From contig NZ_CP021251.1 in assembly GCF_002155265.1 (NCBI RefSeq), forward strand, positions 1,178,001 to 1,242,000: a stretch of DNA of 64,000 bases, written 5' to 3'. The translations under genes were made by a program, and so were the position numbers. The notes under the pieces are model-generated. The model was not told the DNA's origin and did not search any database. It saw nothing but the letters and a program-made list of their open reading frames with translations. Each line of letters starts with the position of its first letter. The first letter of the stretch is position 1. The stretch comes from Corynebacterium pseudotuberculosis. GTDB lineage: Bacteria > Actinomycetota > Actinomycetes > Mycobacteriales > Mycobacteriaceae. This document shows, one piece after another, positions 44,846 through 54,298 of the stretch.

Positions 44846-45790
44846 TCACTCGTCTTGTAGTCCGGTGGTGCACGCTAGACAGTCACACCAGATGAGGGCG
44901 TCGGCAAGGCATACAATCTCTGCCGCCATGCGTCCGTCTTTGTTTCCTACTGAATCACGTGTGATGGATTTATGAGGAAGGGCGAACGCGTAAAAGTCTT
45001 CTAGGGCTCTGGAAAAAACGGGATCATGGCTAATCCAATTCCAGATGGATAGTCGGCAACGTAATTGATCAGGAGCCAAGGGGAGAGAAATTCTCTGATG
45101 GATTCCTAAAGCAAAGGCAGTATAAAAACTTTGGACGTAGGCCTGATTGCTAGTGGGTGGTTCAAACCGACGTAACAACCGGCGACCTTTGTCACAGAGC
45201 ACGGTGAATGCCTCGATTGTGCGAAAGACCTGTGATGCTGTTCCGAAGACGGAAACTATTCCTTGCGGGTGTATAAGGGCACAACAACAGCCATAACTGA
45301 GCGTAAGTACCTGCAGTAACGTAAAACTATCCGATGTATGTGGGCGGGGGAGGTGGATACGACGTATGGCAAGAGCGTCTTCTTGGGAAATCCCCGAATA
45401 TGCATCAGATGTGCGGCGAAAAAAGATAGGTAGTGCGGGGCTTTTACCTGAGTATTCATATCGTTGATTACTAGTGCATTGCAGTAGTGATAAATCTGCT
45501 GCGTAAGGGAGGACATCTAAAAAATTGCGGATGTGATGCAGCGTATGCGGAAGAACTTCGGTTGGGGTTAGGTCGTTTGTGAGGCTATATCCTAACCATG
45601 CCCTGTAAACCGGAGGTGGCGCTGAGGCAACAATGGTGTGCAACCGGGCTTTGTACAGGGAAATATAGGGGCGCAGTTGTGTGAAGCTCGGGCAAAGAAA
45701 CTCCATATTTTCCGGTGTATACCCTTTAATCGCTGCGTCCGTCATGATTGCAGTAACGTCTCGATCTAAAACAAAACTCTTCCGTGGCAT
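44846..45790 (-). CDS. Orphan hypothetical protein
   Basis: 314 residues, soluble, mixed alpha/beta with many His, Cys and aromatic residues; segments include RAWLGYSLTNDLTP, SYGCCCALIHPQG and NWISHDPVFSRAL, ending in CLADALIWCDCLACTTG. No family recognised. AGAGGA lies 7 nt before the ATG, so translation looks genuine. It sits between the CYTH-CHAD gene and glnA2 and appears lower in GC than the housekeeping genes to the left. Confidence 0.7.
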   Translation of the reverse strand: MPRKSFVLDRDVTAIMTDAAIKGYTPENMEFLCPSFTQLRPYISLYKARLHTIVASAPPPVYRAWLGYSLTNDLTPTEVLPHTLHHIRNFLDVLPYAADLSLLQCTSNQRYEYSGKSPALPIFFRRTSDAYSGISQEDALAIRRIHLPRPHTSDSFTLLQVLTLSYGCCCALIHPQGIVSVFGTASQVFRTIEAFTVLCDKGRRLLRRFEPPTSNQAYVQSFYTAFALGIHQRISLPLAPDQLRCRLSIWNWISHDPVFSRALEDFYAFALPHKSITRDSVGNKDGRMAAEIVCLADALIWCDCLACTTGLQDE

Positions 45791-45944
45791 GATCAGTCCT
45801 CTTTTGAATCGAATGTATTGGCGATTTTTATTGGATCATAGGGATATGACACTCCTACCCCTGTTTTCTCCCCCAAGGATTGATACAGGTCTAGTTCGGT
45901 GTTCCAGGGGGAGGACTTTTTCCCCCGATGTTGAATGCAGAAAG

Positions 45945-45950
45945 TATCGT
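45945..45950 (+). promoter_or_regulatory. -10 element, predicted leaderless glnA2
   Basis: TATCGT ends 7 nt before ATG 45958. A GGGGGA/TCCCCC inverted repeat (45907-45912 and 45921-45926) overlaps the expected -35 position. Confidence 0.5.
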
Positions 45951-45957
45951 GAGAGCT

Positions 45958-47298
45958 ATGAACTCACAGCAAGAATTTGTCCTACGCACAATTGAAGAGC
46001 GAGAGATTAAATTTGTGCGTCTTTGGTTTACGGATATTTTGGGATATCTGAAATCAGTTGCAGTGGCGCCTGCAGAACTCGAAGGTGCTTTTGAAGAAGG
46101 TATTGGCTTTGATGGTTCTGCGATTGAAGGATTTTCTCGGGTTTCAGAAGCAGATACGATTGCTATGCCGGATCCCTCTACCTTTCAACTACTACCTTTT
46201 GATAGCGATGATACGGATTCGTGTACCGCCCGGATGTTCTGCGATATTTTAAGTCCTGATGGGAAGCCTTCTTATTCAGATCCTCGACAGGTGCTAAGAA
46301 AGCAGCTTCAGCGTGCATCTGATGAAGGCTTTACATGCATGGTGTCGCCCGAAATCGAGTTTTATCTAGTACAGAGCCTTCGGACTGATGGGCTTCCTCC
46401 TATACCTACAGACAACGGCAGCTACTTTGATCAAGCTAGTCAAAACGATGCTCCCTTGTTTAGGCGCCAGGCCATGGTGGCTTTGGAAGCTATGGGCATA
46501 CCTGTGGAATTTTCGCATCATGAGACCGGGCCGGGGCAACAAGAAATAGACCTACGCCATGCTGATGCCCTCACCATGGCAGATTCCATTATGACGTTCA
46601 GGTATGTGATGAAGCGCGTCGCGATACACAACGATATTGGCGCGACCTTTATGCCTAAACCTTTTAGGGATCACGCGGGGTCTGCGATGCATACCCACAT
46701 GTCACTTTTTGAGGGCGATATCAATGCCTTCCACGATCCGGATGATGAATACGGATTGTCTCGTACGGCTAAACAATTTATCGCGGGTATTTTGCGCCAC
46801 GCTAATGAGATTTCCGCCATTACAAATCAGTGGACTAACTCTTATAAACGGATCCTTTTTGGCAATGAGGCACCGACTGCGGCGACGTGGGGAGCTTCTA
46901 ATCGCTCAGCATTGGTAAGGGTTCCTACGTACCGGTTAGCCAAAGCCGATTCGCGCAGAGTAGAGGTGCGTTCTCCAGATTCCGCATGCAACCCGTACTT
47001 AGCATTAGCAGTCTTGATCGGTGCAGGGTTGAAAGGAATCACAGAGGGCTACGAGATACCCGATGCTGCGGAGGAAGATATCGCGCGTTTGACGCGTCGG
47101 GAGCGCTTAGCCATGGGATACGTGGACTTGCCGACGAGCCTGGATCAAGCTTTAAGGGAGATGGAGCATTCGGAGCTGGTGGCGGACATATTGGGTGAGC
47201 ATGTCTTTGAATATTTCTTACGTAATAAATGGCGTGAATGGCATGACTATCAGCAACAAATTACGGCATGGGAACTGCGTACCAATCTAGAAAACTAA
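45958..47298 (+). CDS. glnA2: Glutamine synthetase GlnA2 (type I-like, non-adenylylated)
   Basis: 446 residues, the same length as M. tuberculosis GlnA2. Blocks: GIGFDGSAIEGFSRVSEAD, EIEFYLVQ, GPGQQEIDLRHADAL, HTHMSLF and NRSALVRVPTYR. The tyrosine of the GlnA1 adenylylation loop is not visible in the C-terminal region. In C. glutamicum the paralogue GlnA1 is the main enzyme; GlnA2 is accessory. Start at 45958 is fixed by homology (family N-terminus) and by the -10 spacing. Confidence 0.94.
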   Translation: MNSQQEFVLRTIEEREIKFVRLWFTDILGYLKSVAVAPAELEGAFEEGIGFDGSAIEGFSRVSEADTIAMPDPSTFQLLPFDSDDTDSCTARMFCDILSPDGKPSYSDPRQVLRKQLQRASDEGFTCMVSPEIEFYLVQSLRTDGLPPIPTDNGSYFDQASQNDAPLFRRQAMVALEAMGIPVEFSHHETGPGQQEIDLRHADALTMADSIMTFRYVMKRVAIHNDIGATFMPKPFRDHAGSAMHTHMSLFEGDINAFHDPDDEYGLSRTAKQFIAGILRHANEISAITNQWTNSYKRILFGNEAPTAATWGASNRSALVRVPTYRLAKADSRRVEVRSPDSACNPYLALAVLIGAGLKGITEGYEIPDAAEEDIARLTRRERLAMGYVDLPTSLDQALREMEHSELVADILGEHVFEYFLRNKWREWHDYQQQITAWELRTNLEN

Positions 47299-47350
47299 TC
47301 ACTGCGGGGATCCTTCCGTAGCTTTAAGACATAGCTACGGGAAAGTGATT
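47297..47350 (+). promoter_or_regulatory. Nested hairpin between glnA2 and glnE
   Basis: Outer AATCACT (47297-47303) with AGTGATT (47344-47350) encloses CCGTAGCT (47316-47323) with AGCTACGG (47333-47340). It begins within the glnA2 stop codon. Could be a partial terminator or an RNA-processing site that sets glnE expression; no T-run. Confidence 0.5.
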
Positions 47351-47381
47351 GTGCTGCATATCAAGGAAGAAGAATGGGGCA

Positions 47382-50300
47382 ATGACTACTCCTGCTGCAA
47401 GAAATTTGGTGCCATCGCTTAGTTCTTTGGGACTTAACGGAAGAAACGCCAAATCTGATCTTGAATCCTTAGGCTGGCTGCAGCCGGATTCCGTTGATGT
47501 GTTGTGGTCATTGGCGGGAGCGGCAGACCCGGACTTAGCCTTAAATACTCTGATGCGGATAGCGGACTCTTTAGAAGAATCTGCACGGGCCGATTTTTTG
47601 CTTGAATTGCGTCAAAATTTGGTTTTTAGGGTTCGGCTTTTTTCCTTGATAGGGGCATCCACAGCTCTCGGCGACCATCTCGTGGCCTGTAAAGATCAAT
47701 GGCGCGCATTGCAATGGGGTTTCCCCACACGTCAAGAAATGATGCGGGGCATGTTGTCTGCTGTTGCAGCGCAACCAGCGGTGTTTAGTTCGGAATCGAA
47801 AGATACTGAGGGATCCAGCGATGATCCTGATCGTGAATTTTCTTTTGGCACAGACTTTTCAGAACCTGACACCGCGGAAGAATCGTTAGAGACTCCCGGT
47901 ACTTACATTGCCGGAATTTCTGGGCCGGAGGCAGAGAAAGAACTGAAGAAGGCTTATCGAACTTTTCTCCTTAGAATTGCTGCGAGCGATCTGGCTGGTA
48001 GCTATCCCAAAGATTCTCGGCGTCTAGGGCAACCTGAAGTTCCGTTTGAAGTTGTCACACAAGCCCTAGCGGATTTGGCCGATGCTGGTCTTAGCGCAGC
48101 CCTTGCCGTGGCAGCCCGCAATGTGTACGGAGAAGATTTAATAGACACCCATCTCGCCGTCATAGTGATGGGGAAGTGCGGTGCTCAGGAACTGAATTAC
48201 ATCTCGGATGTTGACGTTATTTTTGTGGCAGAACCAGTAACGCCGCGAGCACAACGACTAGCGGGGGAATTCATTCGGATCGGATCTTCTACCTTTTTTG
48301 AGGTAGACGCGGCACTGCGGCCCGAGGGGAAGCACGGGGCATTGGTTCGGACTCTTGATTCACATGTCACGTATTACAAGCGTTGGGCGCACACCTGGGA
48401 ATTCCAGGCGTTACTCAAACATCGGCCAATGACTGGGTACATTCCTCTAGCCACTCGCTATAGTCGAATGTTGTCTCCGATGATTTGGGCTGCTAGTCAG
48501 CGAGAATCTTTTGTCACTGATGTGCAAAGTATGCGTCGGCGGGTACTGGAGAACGTTCCGGAAAAGCTCAAAAATCGTGAGTTAAAGCTCGGACCTGGTG
48601 GTCTGAGGGACGTGGAATTTGCTGTCCAATTGCTACAGCTTGTTCACGGTAGGTCAGATGAGTCTTTACGCGTCTTATCCACTATTCAGGCCCTAGAAGC
48701 TCTCGTTGAGGGAGGGTATGTTGGGCGGGATGATGGTGCGGAACTTATCGAGTCTTATGAATTTTTGCGGTTGTTAGAACACCGGTTGCAACTACAAAAA
48801 CTCAAAAGAACCCACACTATGCCGGACCCTCATAAGGAGAAGGTGCTGCGTTGGTTAGCGCGCTCATCAGGGTTTAGAAGCTCCTATGATGCGGATGAAA
48901 CCCAGATTATGATGCAGCAATTAAAAAAAGTTCGCCTACAGATTTCTAGTTTGCATCGGAAATTATTTTATCGGCCGCTTCTCAATTCTGTGGTCAATAT
49001 CTCTGTTGGTGCGCTTAAACTCACGCCAGAAGCCGCTAAGCTTCAGCTAGCCGCTTTGGGATATAAATTCCCAGATAGAGCGTTTGATCATTTGCACGCG
49101 CTTGCTGCTAAGGCAGGAAGGAAAGCAAAGATTCAAGCGATGCTGCTTCCCACGCATATGGAGTGGTTAGCGCAGACTGCTGATCCTGATGCGGGGCTTC
49201 TGAATTATCGGAAGTTATCAGATGCTGCTAACGATCGCTCCTGGTTTTTGAGAATGCTGCGTGATGAGGGGATCGTAGGACAGCGGTTGATGAAGATCTT
49301 GGGTAATTCTCCGTATACTGCCGACCTCATCATCTCTTCACCCGATCTGGTTAAACAATTGGCGGATGGAGCAGGCGGACCCAAATTATTAGATACAACT
49401 ACAGATCGTCTAGCACGTTCTCTGGTAGCGGCATCGGTGCGACAAGAAAACCCAGGGAAGGCGATCGCAGTAGCTCGGTCGCTGCGACGTGCCGAGCTTG
49501 CACGCATTGCTAGCGCTGATTTATTGGGGATGATGGATGTCAAAGAGGTCTGTCAGAGTTTATCGTCGGTGTGGGATGCCGTTTTAGAAGCCGCGCTTTG
49601 TTCTGAGATAGCAGCCACTATGGCTGAGGCAGAGAACAAGATGCCGCCGGCAACAATTGCCGTTATCGGTATGGGGCGTCTTGGCGGGGCAGAGCTAGGC
49701 TATGGCTCAGACGCTGATGTGCTGTTTGTCTGCGACCCCGCTGAGGGCGTGGACGAAAATGAAGCCGTGCGATGGGCGATCACGGTGTGTGATCGGATGC
49801 GTACACGATTAGCTAAACCCAGCGGGGACCCACCGCTGGAAGTGGACTTGGGACTGCGGCCTGAGGGGCGTTCCGGAGCCGTTGTGCGCACTTTGGATTC
49901 TTATGCGCGGTATTACGCACAGTGGGGAGAAGTTTGGGAGACACAGGCTTTGCTGCGTGCCGAGTGGGTTGCTGGTGATGAAGAACTTGGAAAGCGGTTC
50001 CTTACTATGATCGAGGGGATTCGATATCCTCAGGCGGGGGTCTCAGACAAAGCGATCAGAGAGGTTCGCCGGATGAAAGCTCGGGTGGATGAGGAGCGTT
50101 TGCCACGGGGAGCTGATCGAAATACCCATACCAAACTGGGTCGTGGTGCACTTACAGATATTGAATGGACTGTGCAGCTGTTAACGCTGATGCATGCACA
50201 TCAGTATCAGGACCTGCATACTCCTTCAACCTTGCATGCTTTAGATGCTTTACAGAAACACTCGATAATCTCTCCTGAGAAAGTAGAGATCTTGCGTACT

Positions 50301-50528
50301 GCGTGGTTGATAGCAACTCAGGCGCGGAATGCGATTGTGCTTGTGAAGGGTAAGCGTGCCGATCAATTGCCTCAGCCTGGTCCTCAGTTGGCGGCAATCG
50401 CAGGTGCTGCCGGATGGGATCCTAATGACAACCAGGAGTTCCTTGATAACTATCTCAAAGTAACTCGTCGTGCTCGCGCTGTGGTTGATGAGGTTTTTTG
50501 GGGAGAAATCAGCCCTGGATATAACTGA
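47382..50528 (+). CDS. glnE: Glutamine synthetase adenylyltransferase/adenylyl-removing enzyme
   Basis: 1048 residues. Two nucleotidyltransferase halves: GKCGAQELNYISDVDVIFV with DAALRPEGKHG (N-terminal, deadenylylation) and GMGRLGGAELGYGSDADVLF with DLGLRPEGRSG (C-terminal, adenylylation), each followed by a helical domain (LGPGGLRDVEFAVQLLQL; LGRGALTDIEWTVQLL). It switches GlnA1 activity in response to nitrogen status. ATG 47382 is preferred; an upstream frame adds 11 residues. Follows glnA2 as in mycobacteria. Confidence 0.95.
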   Translation: MTTPAARNLVPSLSSLGLNGRNAKSDLESLGWLQPDSVDVLWSLAGAADPDLALNTLMRIADSLEESARADFLLELRQNLVFRVRLFSLIGASTALGDHLVACKDQWRALQWGFPTRQEMMRGMLSAVAAQPAVFSSESKDTEGSSDDPDREFSFGTDFSEPDTAEESLETPGTYIAGISGPEAEKELKKAYRTFLLRIAASDLAGSYPKDSRRLGQPEVPFEVVTQALADLADAGLSAALAVAARNVYGEDLIDTHLAVIVMGKCGAQELNYISDVDVIFVAEPVTPRAQRLAGEFIRIGSSTFFEVDAALRPEGKHGALVRTLDSHVTYYKRWAHTWEFQALLKHRPMTGYIPLATRYSRMLSPMIWAASQRESFVTDVQSMRRRVLENVPEKLKNRELKLGPGGLRDVEFAVQLLQLVHGRSDESLRVLSTIQALEALVEGGYVGRDDGAELIESYEFLRLLEHRLQLQKLKRTHTMPDPHKEKVLRWLARSSGFRSSYDADETQIMMQQLKKVRLQISSLHRKLFYRPLLNSVVNISVGALKLTPEAAKLQLAALGYKFPDRAFDHLHALAAKAGRKAKIQAMLLPTHMEWLAQTADPDAGLLNYRKLSDAANDRSWFLRMLRDEGIVGQRLMKILGNSPYTADLIISSPDLVKQLADGAGGPKLLDTTTDRLARSLVAASVRQENPGKAIAVARSLRRAELARIASADLLGMMDVKEVCQSLSSVWDAVLEAALCSEIAATMAEAENKMPPATIAVIGMGRLGGAELGYGSDADVLFVCDPAEGVDENEAVRWAITVCDRMRTRLAKPSGDPPLEVDLGLRPEGRSGAVVRTLDSYARYYAQWGEVWETQALLRAEWVAGDEELGKRFLTMIEGIRYPQAGVSDKAIREVRRMKARVDEERLPRGADRNTHTKLGRGALTDIEWTVQLLTLMHAHQYQDLHTPSTLHALDALQKHSIISPEKVEILRTAWLIATQARNAIVLVKGKRADQLPQPGPQLAAIAGAAGWDPNDNQEFLDNYLKVTRRARAVVDEVFWGEISPGYN

Positions 50529-50678
50529 AATTGTCGGCTTATGCTTGCATGCGGGGGCAGTGTCGGTCGGCTACGAAAGTGAGTAGAGAATCAACCAGAC
50601 GGTTGATGTAAGGCGACCCTTTCCTAAATAACCTGGTTCTAGTTATCACAAGAGAGCACTAGAGAAGGGCTATTTATA

Positions 50679-51317
50679 ATGACAACCGCAACTAAAGGAC
50701 TGGCTGCTGAGCTTAAGGAATCGACTGCTAAGGCGCACTCCGATGCGGAGCATTCCTCTTTTATGAGTGACCTAATCGAGGGGCGTCTGGATGCTGAGGC
50801 TTTTATCCGACTACAGGAACAAGCATGGCTTATTTATAACGCTCTTGAGGAAGCCGCTGACGTGGTACGAGCGGAAGGGTTTGCCACCGATATCCTAGAT
50901 CCGCAGCTCAATCGCTCAGAGATCCTGGCCCAGGATATTAATAATTTCCATGGGGACGATCAGTGGCAGAATGACCTCATTGCGTCGCCAGCTGTTCGTG
51001 ATTACGTCACTCGGCTTAATCAGATCCGCGATGAGGCTAACGGTCCTGCTCTTGTCGCGCATCACTATGTGCGCTACCTAGGCGATCTCTCCGGTGGCCA
51101 GATTATCGCTCGGATGATGGGACGCCATTACGGAGTGGAAGAGGAATCGCTACAGTTCTATTCCTTCAAGGGGATCGACAAGCTCAAGGTTTATAAAGAC
51201 AACTACCGCAAGAATCTGGATGACCTCCTGTTGTCTGCTGATGAAGTCGACCAGATGCTTGAAGAGGCCAGCGCTGCTTTCACCTACAACCAACGCGTTT
51301 TTGCGGAGCTTGCTTAG
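50679..51317 (+). CDS. hmuO: Heme oxygenase HmuO
   Basis: 212 residues, very similar to C. diphtheriae HmuO (memory comparison). Proximal heme ligand His20 ([10 protein letters not shown]) and the distal Gly-rich helix [16 protein letters not shown] are present. Converts heme to biliverdin, CO and free iron, letting the cell use host heme as iron source. C. diphtheriae hmuO is controlled by DtxR and heme-responsive two-component systems; I could not find a good DtxR box in this upstream region. Confidence 0.96.
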   Translation: MTTATKGLAAELKESTAKAHSDAEHSSFMSDLIEGRLDAEAFIRLQEQAWLIYNALEEAADVVRAEGFATDILDPQLNRSEILAQDINNFHGDDQWQNDLIASPAVRDYVTRLNQIRDEANGPALVAHHYVRYLGDLSGGQIIARMMGRHYGVEEESLQFYSFKGIDKLKVYKDNYRKNLDDLLLSADEVDQMLEEASAAFTYNQRVFAELA

Positions 51318-51321
51318 AAAG

Positions 51322-51339
51322 ATCGGGGTTTTCCCCGAT
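51322..51339 (+). terminator. Short hairpin after hmuO
   Basis: ATCGGGG-TTTT-CCCCGAT, 5 nt after the stop; a strong 7-bp stem without a T-run. Confidence 0.5.
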
Positions 51340-51406
51340 GCGTGAGGCGCTCGTGGCTGGATAGGGTGGGATGCAACCATAAGACGATGAAGTAAGGAGC
51401 GTCGCC

Positions 51407-51667
51407 ATGTCTATTGTTTTGAGCCTCGATCTTGATGGTGCCACGGTTGGAGACCTGCAAACTTTTGTCCGCGCAATCGAATCCACGGGGGCTAAAAGTC
51501 GCACGGCGGTTTCCCTTGAAGGCACCGTACTTAAAGTTCATGCAGATACTCAGGCCGGGCCTTTAAATCCCACCAGGGAAGCGCCGTACGCAGACGCGAA
51601 GCAGTTTGGGGACCAAGCGTTGAATTCGCTTATCGACGCCCTCATCTCGCGTCGCGGTAACCACTAG
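51407..51667 (+). CDS. Small hypothetical protein
   Basis: 86 residues, starting MSIVLSLDLDGATVGDLQTF, with an AAGGAG site 9 nt upstream. An alternating beta-alpha-beta pattern (VLSLDLDG, LQTFVRAIE, AVSLEGTVLKVHA) suggests a compact domain. No family recognised; similar short proteins are, to my recollection, present in other corynebacteria. Lies between hmuO and the sortase-like gene, convergent with the latter. Confidence 0.72.
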   Translation: MSIVLSLDLDGATVGDLQTFVRAIESTGAKSRTAVSLEGTVLKVHADTQAGPLNPTREAPYADAKQFGDQALNSLIDALISRRGNH

Positions 51668-51716
51668 AAGCGTTGCAAAGCTCTACGGGTGCGGGATGCG
51701 CATACGCAGAACGTCG

Positions 51717-52517
51717 TCAAGCTAGATGCCCAGTTGCGATGACGTTGTAATTGAGGTCAGTGTTTCCATCAACAGAACACGCAATGAGCACGATGCGTCC
51801 GGGAATGGAGGTGTCGACAAGCTCGGCATCATCAATGGCGTCGTATTTATCCACCAGGTAGGCGTTGTCTATCACCCAGCGTCGAGAATTCCCCTCGGCA
51901 TCGGCCATCGTGACCACGTCTCCATTAAGAACATCCGTTTGATACCGCGTGACCATGCTGCCAGATTCGCCGCGAACGGTGGTGGGGCGGTTGAAGTCTA
52001 CGTGATGAGTGACAATCTCAGAGATGGGGTTAAACACAAGCCGTTGTTGGCCCCACGCATGGCCTAACACATAGGTTGTCCCGTGCTCTGCTGTAGCGGG
52101 GGACTGGCCCCAGCCATCGACCCAGCGCACCATGGTCGCTTGGGGTCCTGCCGGGTTAAGCGGCAGTTCATAGGGCATAGAATCGTAGGTTGCGCCGGTG
52201 ATGTTGGCGGTACCAGTCATGGTGAAAGATCCGAGACTTGTGGGAGGAGGGCCAGCATTGACGTTTGCCTCGGGCCTTAAAGCATGGGATGTTGAGTTTT
52301 CGTTTTTCTCCGGATCCTCGTCTTCTACGCCTTCTGATTGACTTGATGCGGCTTCTGGTTGATTCGTTGTAGATTCTGGGCTGGATGCATTCTGCGAGGA
52401 GTCTGAGTCTCTTAAGCTCGTCCCCAACATCCATACTGCCAATATGGCCACCAGAACCACCGCCATGCACACAGAGAAGACAATGAGGAAGCGTTTTTTC
52501 AAGTCTTTAGGTTCCAC
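51717..52517 (-). CDS. Sortase-like protein (class E/F)
   Basis: 266 residues: N-terminal signal anchor (FLIVFSVCMAVVLVAILAVW), a ~60-residue Ser/Glu-rich linker and a sortase beta-barrel. Catalytic His is in TTYVLGHAWG and Cys in RIVLIACSVDG. The Arg expected shortly after Cys is not seen (CSVDGNTDLNYNVIATG). Sortases attach LPxTG-type proteins to the cell wall or process pilins; no substrate gene lies nearby. Divergent from thrC. Confidence 0.8.
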   Translation of the reverse strand: MEPKDLKKRFLIVFSVCMAVVLVAILAVWMLGTSLRDSDSSQNASSPESTTNQPEAASSQSEGVEDEDPEKNENSTSHALRPEANVNAGPPPTSLGSFTMTGTANITGATYDSMPYELPLNPAGPQATMVRWVDGWGQSPATAEHGTTYVLGHAWGQQRLVFNPISEIVTHHVDFNRPTTVRGESGSMVTRYQTDVLNGDVVTMADAEGNSRRWVIDNAYLVDKYDAIDDAELVDTSIPGRIVLIACSVDGNTDLNYNVIATGHLA

Positions 52518-52704
52518 GGAAGCCCTATCAGGTGTGTCTTTTTACGTCAGTGAATTTTATTATTCACCACGATCAGGATAATCGATCTGCATGGGATCCC
52601 GCGCCACTACGAAAAGAGGCGCACGCATCTAACGGACCCCAGACTATGCAGCATAAGGTTTGATGCAATTGGTGGGGGTAGCGGTAGAAAATATCCTCTG
52701 TTTT

Positions 52705-52718
52705 CTTCAGCGCTGAAG
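52705..52718 (+). promoter_or_regulatory. Palindrome at the thrC -35 position
   Basis: CTTCAGCGCTGAAG is a perfect 14-bp palindrome centred 17-23 nt upstream of the thrC -10 element, where an operator would block RNA polymerase. Confidence 0.4.
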
Positions 52719-52728
52719 CTGTCGAGGC

Positions 52729-52734
52729 TAGTGT
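52729..52734 (+). promoter_or_regulatory. -10 element, predicted leaderless thrC
   Basis: TAGTGT ends 7 nt before GTG 52742; no ribosome site lies in the spacer. Confidence 0.5.
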
Positions 52735-52741
52735 AGTATCC

Positions 52742-54184
52742 GTGCACTACATTTCGACAAGAGACACTTCCCAGACCCCTGTAGCGTTTACTGACATCCT
52801 CTTGGGAGGTCTCGCTCCAGATGGTGGTTTGTATCTTCCTGAGTATTACCCGCGTCTCGACGCTGCCACCCTAGACACCTGGCGCGGCATTCTTGCCCAG
52901 CAAGGCTATGCGGCGCTAGCAGCAGAAGTGCTTAAGCTCTTTGTCGACGACATCCCGGCTGAGGATCTAGAAGCTATTACTGCGCGCGCTTATACAACGC
53001 CTAAGTTTTCCGATGAGGAAATCGTTCCGGTGACCAAGCTTGAGGATGGCATCTATATAGGTCACCTCTCTGAGGGGCCCACTGCTGCATTTAAAGATAT
53101 GGCCATGCAGCTCCTTGGCGAGCTCTTTGAGTATGAGTTGCTACGACGCAAGGAAACTTTAAACATCCTGGGTGCTACCTCTGGCGACACAGGTTCTTCT
53201 GCGGAATACGCTATGCGCGGACGCGCCGGTATCCGAGTGTTCATGCTTACCCCTAAAGATCGTATGACGCCGTTTCAGCAGGCCCAGATGTTTGGTCTAG
53301 ACGATCCGAATATCTTCAATATTGCCTTAGAGGGTGTTTTTGATGACTGCCAAGACGTGGTCAAAGCGGTATCTTCAGACGCAGAATTTAAAGCAGACAA
53401 CCATATCGGCGCGGTGAACTCAATTAACTGGGCTCGCTTGATGGCTCAAGTGGTGTACTACATTTCTTTGTGGCTCAAAGTAACTGAGAAAAGCAATCAA
53501 AAAGTTAGTTTCTGTGTTCCCACCGGCAATTTTGGTGATATCTGCGCAGGGCATATAGCTAAACAAATGGGATTGCCCATTGACAGGCTCATCGTTGCTA
53601 CCAATGAAAACGATGTCCTGGATGAGTTTTTCAGAACTGGTGAATATCGTGTGCGTTCTGCGGCTGAGACCCTTGAGACCTCCTCGCCCTCGATGGATAT
53701 TTCTCGGGCATCCAACTTTGAGCGTTTTATTTTTGACCTATTAGGAAGAGACTCCGAGCGCTGCGCAGAACTATTCGGGGAGCAAGTAAAGGCCGGCGGT
53801 TTCTCTCTCGCAGAGGACGATTCATTTGAACAAGCTGCCACCCATTATGGTTTTGCGTCGGGCAGCTCTACTCACGCAGACCGCATAGCCACCATTGCCG
53901 ATTGTTATACGCGCCGGGGCCTGATGTTGGACCCTCATACCGCTGATGGTGTGAAAGTTGCGCGCGAGTGGGCCACTCAGATTGAAAGCCCTATTGTCTG
54001 CTTGGAAACCGCCCTGCCAGTTAAATTTACGGATACTATCGTTGAGGCCGTGGGGCGTGGTCCTGAGATACCAGAGCGTTTTACTGGGATTCTCGAGGCA
54101 CAACGCCATGTCACCGATCTGCCTAATGACGTTGTTGCGGTGAAGAACTTTATTCTGGAAAGCATTGCTCGGGACTCTGCGTAA
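52742..54184 (+). CDS. thrC: Threonine synthase
   Basis: 480-residue PLP enzyme that converts O-phosphohomoserine to threonine. The PLP Lys is in HLSEGPTAAFKDMAMQLLG; NILGATSGDTGSSAEYAM binds phosphate and TGNFGDICAGH follows. It closely resembles C. glutamicum ThrC (481 residues). The GTG start gives the family N-terminus MHYISTRD and is supported by the promoter spacing. Separate from hom-thrB, as usual in corynebacteria. Confidence 0.96.
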   Translation: MHYISTRDTSQTPVAFTDILLGGLAPDGGLYLPEYYPRLDAATLDTWRGILAQQGYAALAAEVLKLFVDDIPAEDLEAITARAYTTPKFSDEEIVPVTKLEDGIYIGHLSEGPTAAFKDMAMQLLGELFEYELLRRKETLNILGATSGDTGSSAEYAMRGRAGIRVFMLTPKDRMTPFQQAQMFGLDDPNIFNIALEGVFDDCQDVVKAVSSDAEFKADNHIGAVNSINWARLMAQVVYYISLWLKVTEKSNQKVSFCVPTGNFGDICAGHIAKQMGLPIDRLIVATNENDVLDEFFRTGEYRVRSAAETLETSSPSMDISRASNFERFIFDLLGRDSERCAELFGEQVKAGGFSLAEDDSFEQAATHYGFASGSSTHADRIATIADCYTRRGLMLDPHTADGVKVAREWATQIESPIVCLETALPVKFTDTIVEAVGRGPEIPERFTGILEAQRHVTDLPNDVVAVKNFILESIARDSA

Positions 54185-54201
54185 CCCTAAATAACTTGTT
54201 C

Positions 54202-54232
54202 AAAACCGCCGGTTGTAAATATCGTCGGTTTT
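54202..54232 (+). terminator. Rho-independent terminator of thrC
   Basis: AAAACCGCCG (54202-54211) pairs with CGTCGGTTTT (54223-54232), one mismatch, ending in TTTT. Confidence 0.62.
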
Positions 54233-54298
54233 CACCTAAACATGCCGGGCACTAGGCTTTTATTAAAAGATCGCTACGTATTCTGAAGAGAGAGCACT

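Noticed and set aside
50529-50678. DtxR box upstream of hmuO
   Set aside because: The best alignment (around CCTAAATAACCTGG) reaches only about 9 of 19 consensus positions, no better than chance for this base composition. Regulation by DtxR is known in C. diphtheriae but is not visible here.
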